Positions 38,926 through 47,717 of a stretch of DNA of 64,000 bases are shown piece after piece (within the stretch, counting starts at the first letter, position 1; every line of letters begins with the position of its first letter). The notes beneath the pieces are model-generated. The model did not search any database. It was not told the DNA's origin and saw nothing but the letters and a program-made list of their open reading frames with translations. A program made the position numbers and the translations under genes. The DNA is from Amycolatopsis sp. 2-15 (GTDB lineage Bacteria > Actinomycetota > Actinomycetes > Mycobacteriales > Pseudonocardiaceae), in contig NZ_CP127294.1 in NCBI RefSeq assembly GCF_030285625.1, positions 754,001 to 818,000 of the forward strand, read 5' to 3'.

Positions 38926-40306
38926 TGTCCAGCGCCACCTTCACGCCGCTGGTGACCTCGGTGTTGCGCCGCGTTTTGGACCAGCCGTTGCGGCGGCGCA
39001 CGAGGCGGATCACAGCGCGCCAGGACGTGAGGTAGAAGGTGTAGATGTAGGCCGCGTACAGCAGGCCCATGCCGAGGCCGCGGAAGATGTTCTTGCTGCC
39101 CAGGCATTTCATCTGGTAGATCGGGCCCCACACCACGAACGGCAGCAGGCCGAACGAGCCGTAGATGGCGAAGAGGATCCAGGCGCCGCCGGTGAACCAG
39201 GTCCAGACCTGCGACGGGTCACCGGCCGTGGAGGTCAGCAGGAGGATGAAGGGCACCGGGTAGAGCAGCGAGCCGAGCAGCTGCATCCACGGCTGCGCCA
39301 GGTAGTACATCATCTCCGCGGCGCCCAAAGTGGACACGTGCGGCGAGTCCCAGATGCGGCGCAGGTACCGCGAACACTGCATCGTGCCCTGGCCCCAGCG
39401 CGTGCGCTGCACGAGGAAGCGCCGCAGGCTGTACAGGCCTTCCTGCGCCACGTGGGAATCCGGGGTGAAGCCTGTGCGCCAGCCGGCCGTCAGCAGGTGG
39501 ACGCCGAGCTCGAAGTCCTCCAGCAGGGAGCCGCGCCAGGGCTGGTGCTCGTCGCCGCCGATGGAGTCGAGGGCGGCGAGCCGCGTGAACTGACCGTTGC
39601 CGCCCATGGAGATCGTGCCGGTGAAGCCGCGGGAGGTCTGGATCGCGGCGATCGCCGTGCGGAACTCCAGGTCCTGCAGCTGCGCCAGCTTCAGCCCGAA
39701 CGCGCGCGCGAACCAGGTGCGCCCCGGCGGGCGGGTGCGGACGTTGCTCATGCGCACGTCGAGCTGCACGGCGCCGATCTTCTCGTCGCCGAAGAGGTGT
39801 TCGGCCGCGCAGACCTCGAGGCAGTTGGCGGCCGGGCGGCCGTCCGCGTCGACGACCACCACGACCACGCGGTCGCGGTCGGTGTCGGGTTCGAGCCATT
39901 CGTTGAGGGCGTGGTAGGCGGCGTTGAGCGCGTCGCCCTTGCCCGTGCGGGCTTCGGGCCGCCTGCGCGCCACCAGGTGCAGGTTGGGGTCGTAGCCGCC
40001 GTTGCGCCGCCACACCGAGCGGACGACGCGGGCGGTGCGGTCGTCGGAGTCGTCGTCGACCACCCACACGTGCGCGCGGCGGAAGGTGGTGCGCAGGTAG
40101 CGCACGGTCTCGCGGATCACGGCTTCCTCGTCGCGGCACGGCACGAAGAAGTGCCAGGCGAACGCGTCGGGGTCGCCCAGAGGGGCGGGTTTGCGGCGCA
40201 GGTAGGGCACCACGATCATCGCGACGTAGACGATGAACGCGACGCTCATCGTCAGCGCGAACGCCTGGGTGATCGAGAGCAGGACCTTGAAGCCGGTGTC
40301 GTTCAC
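38921..40306 (-). CDS. Processive family 2 glycosyltransferase, membrane bound
   Basis: A 461-residue protein. An N-terminal helix (FALTMSVAFIVYVAMIVV) precedes a GT-A domain with VVDDDSDD, VVVVDADGRP and SLLEDFELG, and the processivity motif QRTRWGQG. Four C-terminal helices follow. This is the D,D,D,QxxRW set of cellulose/hyaluronan-synthase-type enzymes. GTG 40306 overlaps the exosortase stop (GTGA), so the two are translationally coupled. The sugar and polymer are unknown; a role in modifying the exosortase target or making a surface glycan is inferred. Confidence 0.88.
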   Translation of the reverse strand: MNDTGFKVLLSITQAFALTMSVAFIVYVAMIVVPYLRRKPAPLGDPDAFAWHFFVPCRDEEAVIRETVRYLRTTFRRAHVWVVDDDSDDRTARVVRSVWRRNGGYDPNLHLVARRRPEARTGKGDALNAAYHALNEWLEPDTDRDRVVVVVVDADGRPAANCLEVCAAEHLFGDEKIGAVQLDVRMSNVRTRPPGRTWFARAFGLKLAQLQDLEFRTAIAAIQTSRGFTGTISMGGNGQFTRLAALDSIGGDEHQPWRGSLLEDFELGVHLLTAGWRTGFTPDSHVAQEGLYSLRRFLVQRTRWGQGTMQCSRYLRRIWDSPHVSTLGAAEMMYYLAQPWMQLLGSLLYPVPFILLLTSTAGDPSQVWTWFTGGAWILFAIYGSFGLLPFVVWGPIYQMKCLGSKNIFRGLGMGLLYAAYIYTFYLTSWRAVIRLVRRRNGWSKTRRNTEVTSGVKVALDS

Positions 40307-40866
40307 GCGGCCGTGCCCTGGTTCTTCTCGGCCTTCGTCCTGCGGGTCGCGAGCCAGACGAACAGCACGAGCGACACCGCGCCGCCGAGCACGCTGACCA
40401 TCGAGCCGAGCAGCGTGTGGCCCCAGTAGTAGCCCTCGTCGGTACCCAGTGCGTGGACCAGACCGACGATGGTGAGAATGCGCAACTGATTCACGAGAAT
40501 GACGGCGATCGCGGCAATTCCCAGCGAGAGAAACAGCCGGCGTGCATTCTGCGGACGGAAGTAGAGGAGAACCGCGGTTACGAGCAGAAGTGGCAGCAAG
40601 AGGAATACAGAAGAGCATTCCGGGGTCATTCTCAACCCGAACGGAGTAGCGCCAGTCAACCCGAAGTACACGGATTCGCGACTACCGGCCACATAAACAC
40701 CCGATGAGGTGATGACCCTCAGTATCGCGCCTGCGAGCTGCACTTCCAGCTCGCGGTAGGACCGCTCCACGAGCACGAGGACCACGCCGACCGCGACCAC
40801 CCCGAGCACCGCCATACGCAGCGGAAACCGGGAGACGGGGGACACAGGTGTGTTCGCTACTGCCAC
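40303..40866 (-). CDS. Exosortase/archaeosortase-family transpeptidase (XrtP-like)
   Basis: A 187-residue protein with about five membrane helices. The family's proposed catalytic triad is visible: Cys84 in TPECSSVFLL, Arg129 in VNQLRILTIV and His150 in YYWGHTLLG. These enzymes cut a C-terminal sorting signal and attach the target to another acceptor, in parallel to sortase. Actinobacterial forms are known as exosortase P. The partner protein with a tripartite C-terminal signal lies divergently at 41190. The enzyme sits upstream of, and overlaps, the glycosyltransferase. Confidence 0.88.
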   Translation of the reverse strand: MAVANTPVSPVSRFPLRMAVLGVVAVGVVLVLVERSYRELEVQLAGAILRVITSSGVYVAGSRESVYFGLTGATPFGLRMTPECSSVFLLLPLLLVTAVLLYFRPQNARRLFLSLGIAAIAVILVNQLRILTIVGLVHALGTDEGYYWGHTLLGSMVSVLGGAVSLVLFVWLATRRTKAEKNQGTAA

Positions 40867-41189
40867 GACGACCTCTCAGCCGGAAACCTTCGGAAGAACG
40901 GCGAACCCCGGCGCCAGCGTAGGACACAGGTGCCGGAACTTTCGACGGGTATCCCCCTTCTCAGGGATCTCCCAGCGCCTTTCGGCACGAATGGCGAGAA
41001 CCTTGCTAGGCTGTTCGGGTGATGCCCGCACCGACGTGGGAATTGGCCCGGATAAACCACCCGATACGGTGGTCCGCCCGGAATTGTGTGCCATTTCCGG
41101 CAACGCCACCGATATTCGATCAGCGTGCCGACTCTTGTTCAGCGGGATTCGTCCGTGCAGCGGCTCGCTCTGACAAATTCGGAGGACCA
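40867..41189. other. Divergent intergenic region, promoters expected
   Basis: Some 320 bp between exosortase and its presumed target. Nothing coding is recognisable. GGAGG at 41181 serves the target gene; TTGCTAGGCT near 41004 resembles an extended -10 without a clear -35. Confidence 0.4.
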
Positions 41190-41954
41190 GTGAAGAAACA
41201 CCTCTTGCGACGAGGCGGGATGCTCGCCGCTGTGGTGGCGAGCATCGCCCTCGCCGGAGCAGTTCCGGCCTCGGCGGCGCCCGGTGACGGCTCCGCCTAC
41301 GGCGTGAACGTCGACGTGAAGCTGCTCGGCGCGGACGCCGTGAAGCTCGGCCCGCTGGCGGCGGCGAACACCGACGGTCCGACGAGCAACAGCACGGTCA
41401 GTGCCAACGCCGCCGGGATCCTCACCGCCGGGGTCATCAACACCTCGGCCGTCCGGGACGACAACTCGGGCGCGGTCACGGCGAAGGCGAGCACCGCCGA
41501 CGTCGGGCTGCCGCTGCTGAAGGCCGCGCTGGGCAACGTCGGGATCAAGGCCGTGGAGGCCGTCTGCACCGCGACCCAGGAAGGCGTCAAGGGCAGCTCC
41601 ACGCTGGTCGGGGCCGATCTGGGCAGCGTCGGCGACGTCGATTCGAACCCGGCGCCGAACACGCAGATCAAGGTCGGCCTCGGCCCGGTCAACGTGGCGA
41701 CGCTGATCCTCAACGAGCAGATCAAGAACAAGGACGGCAGCCTCACGGTCAACGCCTTGCACCTGAAGCTGCTGGGCGGCGTCGTCGGCGCTCTCGGCAG
41801 CGGCGACGTCATCGTGTCGTCGGCGACCTGCGGCCCGGCCGCTCCGCCGATGCCGCTCGCGTCGGGTGCCGGCCTGTGGGTGGGCCTCGGCGTGCTCGCA
41901 GCCGTCGCCGTGCCGGTCGGCCTGCGGTTCACCCGTCGTCGCTCGGTCGCCTGA
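41190..41954 (+). CDS. Secreted choice-of-anchor-P-like surface protein, probable exosortase target
   Basis: A 254-residue protein. GTG 41190 follows GGAGG. A signal peptide (KKHLLRRGGMLAAVVASIAL to ASA, about residues 1-30) leads to a beta-rich mature part of Val/Gly/Asn/Thr-rich repeats with two cysteines (AVCTAT and SSATCGP). The end is tripartite: a PLASGAG motif, a hydrophobic helix LWVGLGVLAAVAVPVGL, and FTRRRS. This layout and the adjacent exosortase suggest that it is cleaved and anchored at the surface. Confidence 0.8.
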   Translation: MKKHLLRRGGMLAAVVASIALAGAVPASAAPGDGSAYGVNVDVKLLGADAVKLGPLAAANTDGPTSNSTVSANAAGILTAGVINTSAVRDDNSGAVTAKASTADVGLPLLKAALGNVGIKAVEAVCTATQEGVKGSSTLVGADLGSVGDVDSNPAPNTQIKVGLGPVNVATLILNEQIKNKDGSLTVNALHLKLLGGVVGALGSGDVIVSSATCGPAAPPMPLASGAGLWVGLGVLAAVAVPVGLRFTRRRSVA

Positions 41955-41974
41955 GCGGTCGGGGTGATCGACTG

Positions 41975-42148
41975 ATGTACAAGATGCCAGGTGCGGGCGT
42001 CGGCGTCGCCGGTGGCGGCGTGGGCACCCTCGCCGCTACCGGCGCCGACGTCGGCTGGTGGCTCACGATCGGCGCGCTCCTCGTGGTCCTCGGGACCGTC
42101 GCGGTGATCGCCGCCTACCGCCGCAACCGGCGGCTCGCCCGCGGTTAG
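41975..42148 (+). CDS. 57-residue peptide consisting mainly of a sorting-type signal
   Basis: The peptide begins MYKMPGAGVGVAGGGVG, then TLAATGADVGWW (LAxTG-like), a helix LTIGALLVVLGTVAVIAAY and RRNRRLARG. There is no export signal of its own. The C-terminal part mirrors the end of the preceding surface protein. It lies 20 bp downstream of it and before a strong terminator, so it is in the same transcript. Function unknown. Confidence 0.7.
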   Translation: MYKMPGAGVGVAGGGVGTLAATGADVGWWLTIGALLVVLGTVAVIAAYRRNRRLARG

Positions 42149-42153
42149 CAGCC

Positions 42154-42187
42154 CCGTGGGCCACCGGCTCCAGCTGGTGGCCCACGG
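42154..42187. terminator. Hairpin terminator
   Basis: CCGTGGGCCACC (42154-42165) pairs perfectly with GGTGGCCCACGG (42176-42187) around a 10-nt loop, just after the 57-residue gene. Confidence 0.85.
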
Positions 42188-42769
42188 TTGCCGCGGTGCG
42201 CCGGGCTGCCCGCCTCCCGCAGGCAGCCCGGCGCACCGCTTCACCGACCGAACAACGAGTGAAGGGCGACCGGCCACAACGGACCGCAACGGCGGCACGA
42301 CCGTCGGCTGTGCGCAGGAACCGGCGCCACCCGAGCGGCCCTCCGGGGCCAATGCGACAGCAATGAACCGAGGAAGACAACGACAAGACGAGCGCGCGCA
42401 CATGATGGCAACGGGAGCCGCCATCAACCGGCGTCGCGCGTGGCCCGGGTGCCGGACCACCGGTACCCGCGCCGACCGCCCGGGCCGGACACGAACCTGG
42501 GGAACCAGGCCACCTTGGCGACCACCGGCGCAGTCGCTGCAAACAGCGCGGGCACAGGCAACTGGCAGGACTCGCGCGACCGGCACCCGCCGGTCGCGCG
42601 GCAACGGCGCCAACCGCGGAGCCGCCAGGCGAGCGGAAGCAGGACACACAACCAAACACCTCAAGACCCCCGGCAGCCGCACCCCGCGGCGGCCTCGTGC
42701 GTGGCGCGGCAAAAACCCGGCCGTTCGCTCGAACGTCGGTGGGCCGGGGTTTCCGGGACACTCGAAAGT
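42188..42769. other. Intergenic region before wecB, no gene recognised
   Basis: About 580 bp. Open frames exist on both strands but are Arg/Pro/Ala-rich with no domain and no consistent third-position GC. No repeats or strong hairpins were noticed. Confidence 0.4.
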
Positions 42770-43924
42770 GTGGAACACGTGGACGTGATGTTGCTGGCCG
42801 GCACGCGGCCGGAGGCGGTGAAGCTGGCGCCGCTCGTCGTGGCGCTCGAGGGGCGCGACGGGGTGCGGCCCGTGTTGGTGCACAGCGGCCAGCACCAGGG
42901 GATGGTGGAGCAGGCGCTCGTACCGTTCGGGCTGGGCGTGGACGCGTGGCTGGACGTGCCGGCGCGAGTGAGCGGGACGCAGGCGGAGCTGGTGGGCGGG
43001 CTGTTGCCGGCGTTGGACGCGCAGCTGCGGAGCCTCATGCCGGCGGCGGTGGTCGTCCAGGGCGACACCACGACGGGGCTGGCGGGGGCGCTCGCGGCGT
43101 TCTGGCTGGGGATTCCGGTGGTGCACCTGGAGGCCGGGCTGCGGACGAACGACCTCGCCGCGCCGTTCCCCGAGGAGGGCACGCGGCAGATGGTGGCGCG
43201 CATCGCGGCGTTGCACCTGGCGCCGACCGAGGCGGCGGCGAAGGCGTTGCGTGCGGAGGGCATCCCCGAGGAAAAGATCGTGCTGACCGGGAACACGGTG
43301 GTCGACGCGGTGCTGGCGATCACGGCGCGCGACCTGCCTGCGCACGATCCGGCGCTGGCGTTGCTGGAGATGGAGATCGCGGAAGCCGGGGAACGGCTGG
43401 TGCTGGTGACCTCGCACCGCCGCGAGTCCTGGGGTGAGCCGCTGAACCAGACGCTCAGCGCCGTGCGGCGGATCGTCGAGACCCATCCGGACGTGCAGGT
43501 GTTGTTCCCGGTCCACCCCAATCCGGCGGTGCGGGCGCAGGTGACCGCGACGCTCGGCGGCGTCGAGCGCGTGACGATCACCGAGCCGCTCGAGTACCCC
43601 GACCTCGTGCGCGCACTGCGGCTGGCGTCGCTCGTGCTCACCGATTCCGGGGGCATCCAGGAGGAAGCACCGACGTTCGGCACGCCCGTGCTCGTGCTGC
43701 GCGAAGTCACCGAACGCGCCGAGGCCGTCGACGCAGGTTGTGCGTGGCTGGTGGGCACCGACCCGGCGAAGATCACCGGCACGGCCGCCCGGCTGCTGGC
43801 CGGAAGCCTCTGTCCCGCGGCCACGCCGAACCCCTATGGCGACGGGCACGCCGCCGAGAAGGCGACCATCGCGATCGAACGCCTGCTCGGCGTCAAAACC
43901 ACGCTGGAGCAAGCCCACTCCTGA
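42770..43924 (+). CDS. wecB: UDP-N-acetylglucosamine 2-epimerase (non-hydrolysing)
   Basis: A 384-residue enzyme converting UDP-GlcNAc to UDP-ManNAc. Family motifs: GTRPEAVKLAPL, VVQGDTTTGLAGALAAF, VVHLEAGLRTND, FPEEGTRQMVARIA, TSHRRESWGEP and TDSGGIQEEAPTFG with VLREVTERAEAV. Start candidates are GTG 42770, GTG 42779 and ATG 42788, all just before the first strand. The product feeds cell-surface polysaccharide. It is convergent with tsaD. Confidence 0.92.
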   Translation: MEHVDVMLLAGTRPEAVKLAPLVVALEGRDGVRPVLVHSGQHQGMVEQALVPFGLGVDAWLDVPARVSGTQAELVGGLLPALDAQLRSLMPAAVVVQGDTTTGLAGALAAFWLGIPVVHLEAGLRTNDLAAPFPEEGTRQMVARIAALHLAPTEAAAKALRAEGIPEEKIVLTGNTVVDAVLAITARDLPAHDPALALLEMEIAEAGERLVLVTSHRRESWGEPLNQTLSAVRRIVETHPDVQVLFPVHPNPAVRAQVTATLGGVERVTITEPLEYPDLVRALRLASLVLTDSGGIQEEAPTFGTPVLVLREVTERAEAVDAGCAWLVGTDPAKITGTAARLLAGSLCPAATPNPYGDGHAAEKATIAIERLLGVKTTLEQAHS

Positions 43925-43948
43925 ATCGACCTGCGTCAAAGCCCGCAG

Positions 43949-44995
43949 CTACAGCGACACGACCTCCACCGAAAGCCCGGGGTTGGCCGAGAACTCCCAC
44001 GGCGCCGTCGGCCGCCCGGCCGCGACGACGTGGGCGCCGAGCGCCGCGATCATCGCGCCGTTGTCCGTGCACAGCCGGGGCCGCGGCACGCGCAGCTCGA
44101 TGCCCGCCGCGGCGCAGCGTTCGGCCGCCAGCTCCGACAGCCGCGAGTTCGCCGCGACGCCGCCGGAGATCACGATGGTCCCGATCCCCTGCTCCTTCGC
44201 CGCCTTCACGGCCTTCGCGGTCAGCACATCCGCCACGGCCTCCTGGAACGAAGCCGCGACGTCGTTCACCGGCACCTCGCCGCCGTCGCGTTCGACGTTC
44301 TCCACCCACCGCGCCACGGCGGTCTTCAAGCCGGAGAACGAGAAGTCGAACTTCGCGTCGCGCGGACCCGTCATGCCGCGCGGGAACGCGATGGCGGAGC
44401 CGTTGCCCAGCCGAGCCGCCTTGTCGATCGGCGGCCCACCCGGATAAGGCAGGTCCAGCACGCGGGCGACCTTGTCGTAGGCCTCACCGGCGGCGTCGTC
44501 CACAGTGGACCCGATCTCGGTGATCTTCGACGCGATGTCGTCCACGCGCAGCAGCTGCGTGTGCCCGCCGGACACCAGCAGCGCGAGCACCGGCGAGGGC
44601 AACGGCCCGTGCTGCAGCGTATCCACGGCGATGTGCCCGGCCAGGTGGTTCACGCCGTAGAGCGGCACGTCGAGCGCCGACGCGTAGGCCTTCGCCGCCG
44701 ACACGCCGACCAGCAACGCACCGGCGAGCCCGGGTCCGGCCGTCACGGCGATGGCGTCCACATCGGACAGCTTCAGCCCGGCCGTGGCGAACGCCCGCTC
44801 GGCCGTGGGAACCATCGCTTCGAGGTGCGCGCGGCTGGCGACCTCGGGCACCACGCCGCCGAAGCGCGCGTGCTGCTCAACGCTGGAGGCGACCTCGTCG
44901 GCGAGCAGTTCCACCGCGCCGTCGTCGTGCAGGCGGACGAGGCCGACGCCGGTCTCGTCGCAGGAGCTCTCGATACCCATGATGACGCGCGACAT
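43949..44995 (-). CDS. tsaD: tRNA N6-adenosine threonylcarbamoyltransferase TsaD
   Basis: A 348-residue Kae1/YgjD-family protein that transfers threonylcarbamoyl to A37 of ANN-decoding tRNAs. It starts [11 protein letters not shown] and has SRAHLEAM, the metal motif [38 protein letters not shown] and the C-terminal metal Asp in [10 protein letters not shown]. Its ATG overlaps the rimI stop by 1 bp; tsaB-rimI-tsaD is one operon. Confidence 0.96.
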   Translation of the reverse strand: MSRVIMGIESSCDETGVGLVRLHDDGAVELLADEVASSVEQHARFGGVVPEVASRAHLEAMVPTAERAFATAGLKLSDVDAIAVTAGPGLAGALLVGVSAAKAYASALDVPLYGVNHLAGHIAVDTLQHGPLPSPVLALLVSGGHTQLLRVDDIASKITEIGSTVDDAAGEAYDKVARVLDLPYPGGPPIDKAARLGNGSAIAFPRGMTGPRDAKFDFSFSGLKTAVARWVENVERDGGEVPVNDVAASFQEAVADVLTAKAVKAAKEQGIGTIVISGGVAANSRLSELAAERCAAAGIELRVPRPRLCTDNGAMIAALGAHVVAAGRPTAPWEFSANPGLSVEVVSL

Positions 44996-45477
44996 CAGCC
45001 GGCCACCTCATCTCGTGCCGGGGTCCGCGCCGGGCGGGCCATGGTGAACGCGTCGGCGCCGGAGGGCTGGTAGTAGCGCTTCCGGATGCCGAGCTTCTCG
45101 AAACCGTGCCGTTCGTAGAGGCCGACGGCCGTGTCGTTGTCGGTGCGCACCTCGAGGAACACCGGCGCCGACACCTCGTCGGCGCGCTCGAGCAACGCGC
45201 GCAGCAGGGCCTTGCCGATGCCCTGGCCCTGCGCCTCGGGCACCACGCCGATGGTGTGGATCTCCGCTTCGTACTCGCCGCGGCGGCCGACCACGGCGAG
45301 GCCGCCGTAGCCGAGCAGCTCGGTGCCGTCGTCCGTGCGCGCGGCCAGGTAGAAGTGACCCTGGTCGAGCTCGGAGTGGAACGCGCGGGCACTCCACGGG
45401 TCGTCGCCGGGGAAGAGCACCTGCTCGATCTCCGCGCAGCGCTTCGTGTCACTGCGGCGCAGGCGGTCGAGCTTCAC
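44995..45477 (-). CDS. rimI: Ribosomal-protein S18 alanine N-acetyltransferase RimI
   Basis: A 160-residue GNAT enzyme. Acetyl-CoA motif [19 protein letters not shown], the RimI motif [16 protein letters not shown], and [26 protein letters not shown] at the end. GTG 45477 overlaps the tsaB stop (GTGA). It sits between tsaB and tsaD as in most actinobacteria. Confidence 0.94.
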   Translation of the reverse strand: MKLDRLRRSDTKRCAEIEQVLFPGDDPWSARAFHSELDQGHFYLAARTDDGTELLGYGGLAVVGRRGEYEAEIHTIGVVPEAQGQGIGKALLRALLERADEVSAPVFLEVRTDNDTAVGLYERHGFEKLGIRKRYYQPSGADAFTMARPARTPARDEVAG

Positions 45478-46139
45478 GGCGAGGTCACCCGCTTGCGGGC
45501 CGTCGGCTCGACGGCGTCGGGGCGGCGCAGGTACAGCGGCGTCAGCGGCTCGGGCGTCGCGCCGGACAACAGCGCTTCGCGGGCGACGCGGACCAGCCCG
45601 GACGGCGACGGGAACCGCGGCTCGATGGGCACGACACCGATCGCGTCGGCGTACTGCAGCGCACCGTCACCCGCGGCCACGCGGGAAGTGGTCTCGACCT
45701 CGGCGGGCCGCTGCACGTGGGGACCGCTCACGCGCGTGCCGGCCGCGTCGTACTCGGCCCAGTACACCTCGCGCCGGCGGGCGTCGGTGAGCACGAGGAA
45801 CGGCTTGTCGGTGCGCACCACCTCGGCGGCGATCGCGTCGAGGCTGCCCACCGGGTAGACGGGGATGCCGAGCGCGTGGCCGTACGCCGCGGCCGTGGCC
45901 ATGCCGGCGCGCAGGCCCGTGAACGGGCCGGGGCCGACGCCGCACACGATCGCGTCGAGGTCGCGCAGGGTCACGCCCGCTGCCTCGGCCGCCGCGAGGG
46001 CGTGGGGGGTGATGAGCTCGCCGTGGGCTCGCGGGTCGACCGTGACGCGGTCGGCCCGGGTGGTCAGTTCCGACTCGTCCACGGCGACGATGCCCGCGGT
46101 CACGGCCGGGGTCGAGGTGTCGATCGCCAGTACCAGCAC
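45474..46139 (-). CDS. tsaB: tRNA threonylcarbamoyladenosine biosynthesis protein TsaB
   Basis: A 221-residue protein of the TsaD fold that scaffolds TsaD and TsaE. It starts VLVLAIDTSTPAVTAG and has GVGPGPFTGLRAGMATA and FLVLTDARRREVYWAEYD. The GTG at 46139 follows GGGAA and is the family start. First gene of the tsaB-rimI-tsaD operon. Confidence 0.94.
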   Translation of the reverse strand: MLVLAIDTSTPAVTAGIVAVDESELTTRADRVTVDPRAHGELITPHALAAAEAAGVTLRDLDAIVCGVGPGPFTGLRAGMATAAAYGHALGIPVYPVGSLDAIAAEVVRTDKPFLVLTDARRREVYWAEYDAAGTRVSGPHVQRPAEVETTSRVAAGDGALQYADAIGVVPIEPRFPSPSGLVRVAREALLSGATPEPLTPLYLRRPDAVEPTARKRVTSP

Positions 46140-46295
46140 GGTTTCCCAGCTTACGTCCAGTCTCGAAGTGACAGGCTGGCGGGCCGAAGGGGCAACCCCG
46201 AGTCCGTGTGAATCGCGTCGCAGGTGGCCGAGGTCACGGCGCGGTACGGTGCCGGTGAGACGCCCGCCGACGCCGCGCCGCAGGAGGTCCTCACC

Positions 46296-47717
46296 GTGCC
46301 CGATCCGCTGTTCCCCGCGATCACCGCCGGCTCTGGCAAGGAGGCGTTGCGCTTCGGTGACCAGGCGCTCACCTACGCCGAGCTGGGCGCGGTCGCCGGT
46401 TCCCTGGCGAGCGAGCTGCCCGCCGGCCGGGTCGCGGTGTGGGCGACGCCGACGCTGCACACCAGCGTCGCCGTGGTCGCCGCGCTGCTCGCGGGGGTGC
46501 CCGTGGTGCCGCTGAACCCGAAAATCGGTGAACGCGAGCTCGCTCACATCCTGGCCGACAGCACGCCGGCGCTGGTGCTGGCGGAGGCCGGCGTCACGCT
46601 TCCCGAGGGGCTGGCCGAGCTCGAACGCCGGGACATCCCGCTCACCGGGTCGGGGCCCGTGCCGGCTGACGAGCCGGGCGCCGAGGCGCCCGCGTTCATC
46701 GTCTACACCTCCGGCACCACCGGCCCGCCCAAGGGCGTGGTGCTCCCCCGCCGCGCGATCTCGTCCACGCTGGACGCGCTGGAGGACGCCTGGGCGTGGA
46801 CCGGCGACGACGTGCTGGTGCACGGGCTGCCGCTGTTCCACGTGCACGGGTTGATCCTCGGGATCCTCGGCCCGCTGCGCCGGGGTGGCTCGGTGCGGCA
46901 CCTCGGGCGGTTCTCGACGGAGGGTGTCGCGCGAGAGCTGACCAGCGGCGCGACGATGATGTTCGGCGTCCCGACGATGTACCACCGGATCGCGGAGACG
47001 GTGGCCGACGATGCCGAGCTGGCCTCGGCCCTGGGCCGCGCGCGGCTGCTGGTGTCCGGGTCGGCGGCGCTGCCCGTGCACGACCATCAGCGCATCACGG
47101 CGGCGACCGGGCAGCAGGTCGTGGAGCGCTACGGGATGACCGAGACGCTGATGAACACCAGCGTCCGCGCCGACGGCGAGCGCAAGCCGGGCACGGTCGG
47201 CGTGCCGCTGGCGGGCGTCGAGCTGCGACTGGTGGACGAATCCGGTGCTGAGATCACCGAACTGGAGGCCGTCGGCGAGATCCACGTGCGCGGGCCGAAC
47301 CTGTTCACCGAGTACCTCAACCGCCCCGACGCGACGGCCGCCGCGCTCGCCGGCGGCTGGTTCCGCACCGGCGACATGGCGACGCGCGACGCCGACGGCT
47401 ACGTGAAGATCGTCGGGCGCAAGGCCACCGATCTCATCAAGAGCGGCGGGTACAAGATCGGCGCCGGCGAGATCGAGAACGCGCTGCTGGAGCACCCGGG
47501 CGTCGCCGAGGCGGCGGTGACGGGGGAGCCGGACGACGATCTCGGCGAGCGGATCGTGGCGTGGGTGGTGCCGGCCGGTGCGCGGCCGTCGGCTTCGGAG
47601 CTGGCGGATCACGTCGCGAAACTGCTGGCGCCGCACAAGCGGCCCCGGGTCGTGCGGTACCTGGATGCGCTGCCGCGCAACGACATGGGCAAGATCCTGA
47701 AGCGAGCGCTGGGGTGA
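46296..47717 (+). CDS. matB: Malonyl-CoA synthetase (acyl-CoA ligase family)
   Basis: A 473-residue ANL-superfamily ligase. The P-loop is VYTSGTTGPPKGVVLPRR, with ALPLFHVHGL-like HGLPLFHVHGLILG, YGMTETLMNTSVRADGE, the hinge YVKIVGRKATDLIKSGG and the catalytic Lys in RNDMGKILK. The Arg in VRADGE and the overall sequence match Streptomyces MatB, which activates malonate or methylmalonate to the CoA ester. GTG 46296 is chosen because AGGAGG lies 8 bp upstream. Its stop overlaps the carboxyltransferase start. Confidence 0.88.
   Translation: MPDPLFPAITAGSGKEALRFGDQALTYAELGAVAGSLASELPAGRVAVWATPTLHTSVAVVAALLAGVPVVPLNPKIGERELAHILADSTPALVLAEAGVTLPEGLAELERRDIPLTGSGPVPADEPGAEAPAFIVYTSGTTGPPKGVVLPRRAISSTLDALEDAWAWTGDDVLVHGLPLFHVHGLILGILGPLRRGGSVRHLGRFSTEGVARELTSGATMMFGVPTMYHRIAETVADDAELASALGRARLLVSGSAALPVHDHQRITAATGQQVVERYGMTETLMNTSVRADGERKPGTVGVPLAGVELRLVDESGAEITELEAVGEIHVRGPNLFTEYLNRPDATAAALAGGWFRTGDMATRDADGYVKIVGRKATDLIKSGGYKIGAGEIENALLEHPGVAEAAVTGEPDDDLGERIVAWVVPAGARPSASELADHVAKLLAPHKRPRVVRYLDALPRNDMGKILKRALG

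Noticed and set aside
42156-42788. 210-codon plus-strand frame before wecB
   Set aside because: Low-complexity Arg/Pro/Thr composition, no domain, no ribosome site.
41297-43939. Open frame of 880 codons on the minus strand
   Set aside because: It is antisense to the anchor protein and wecB and has no domain.
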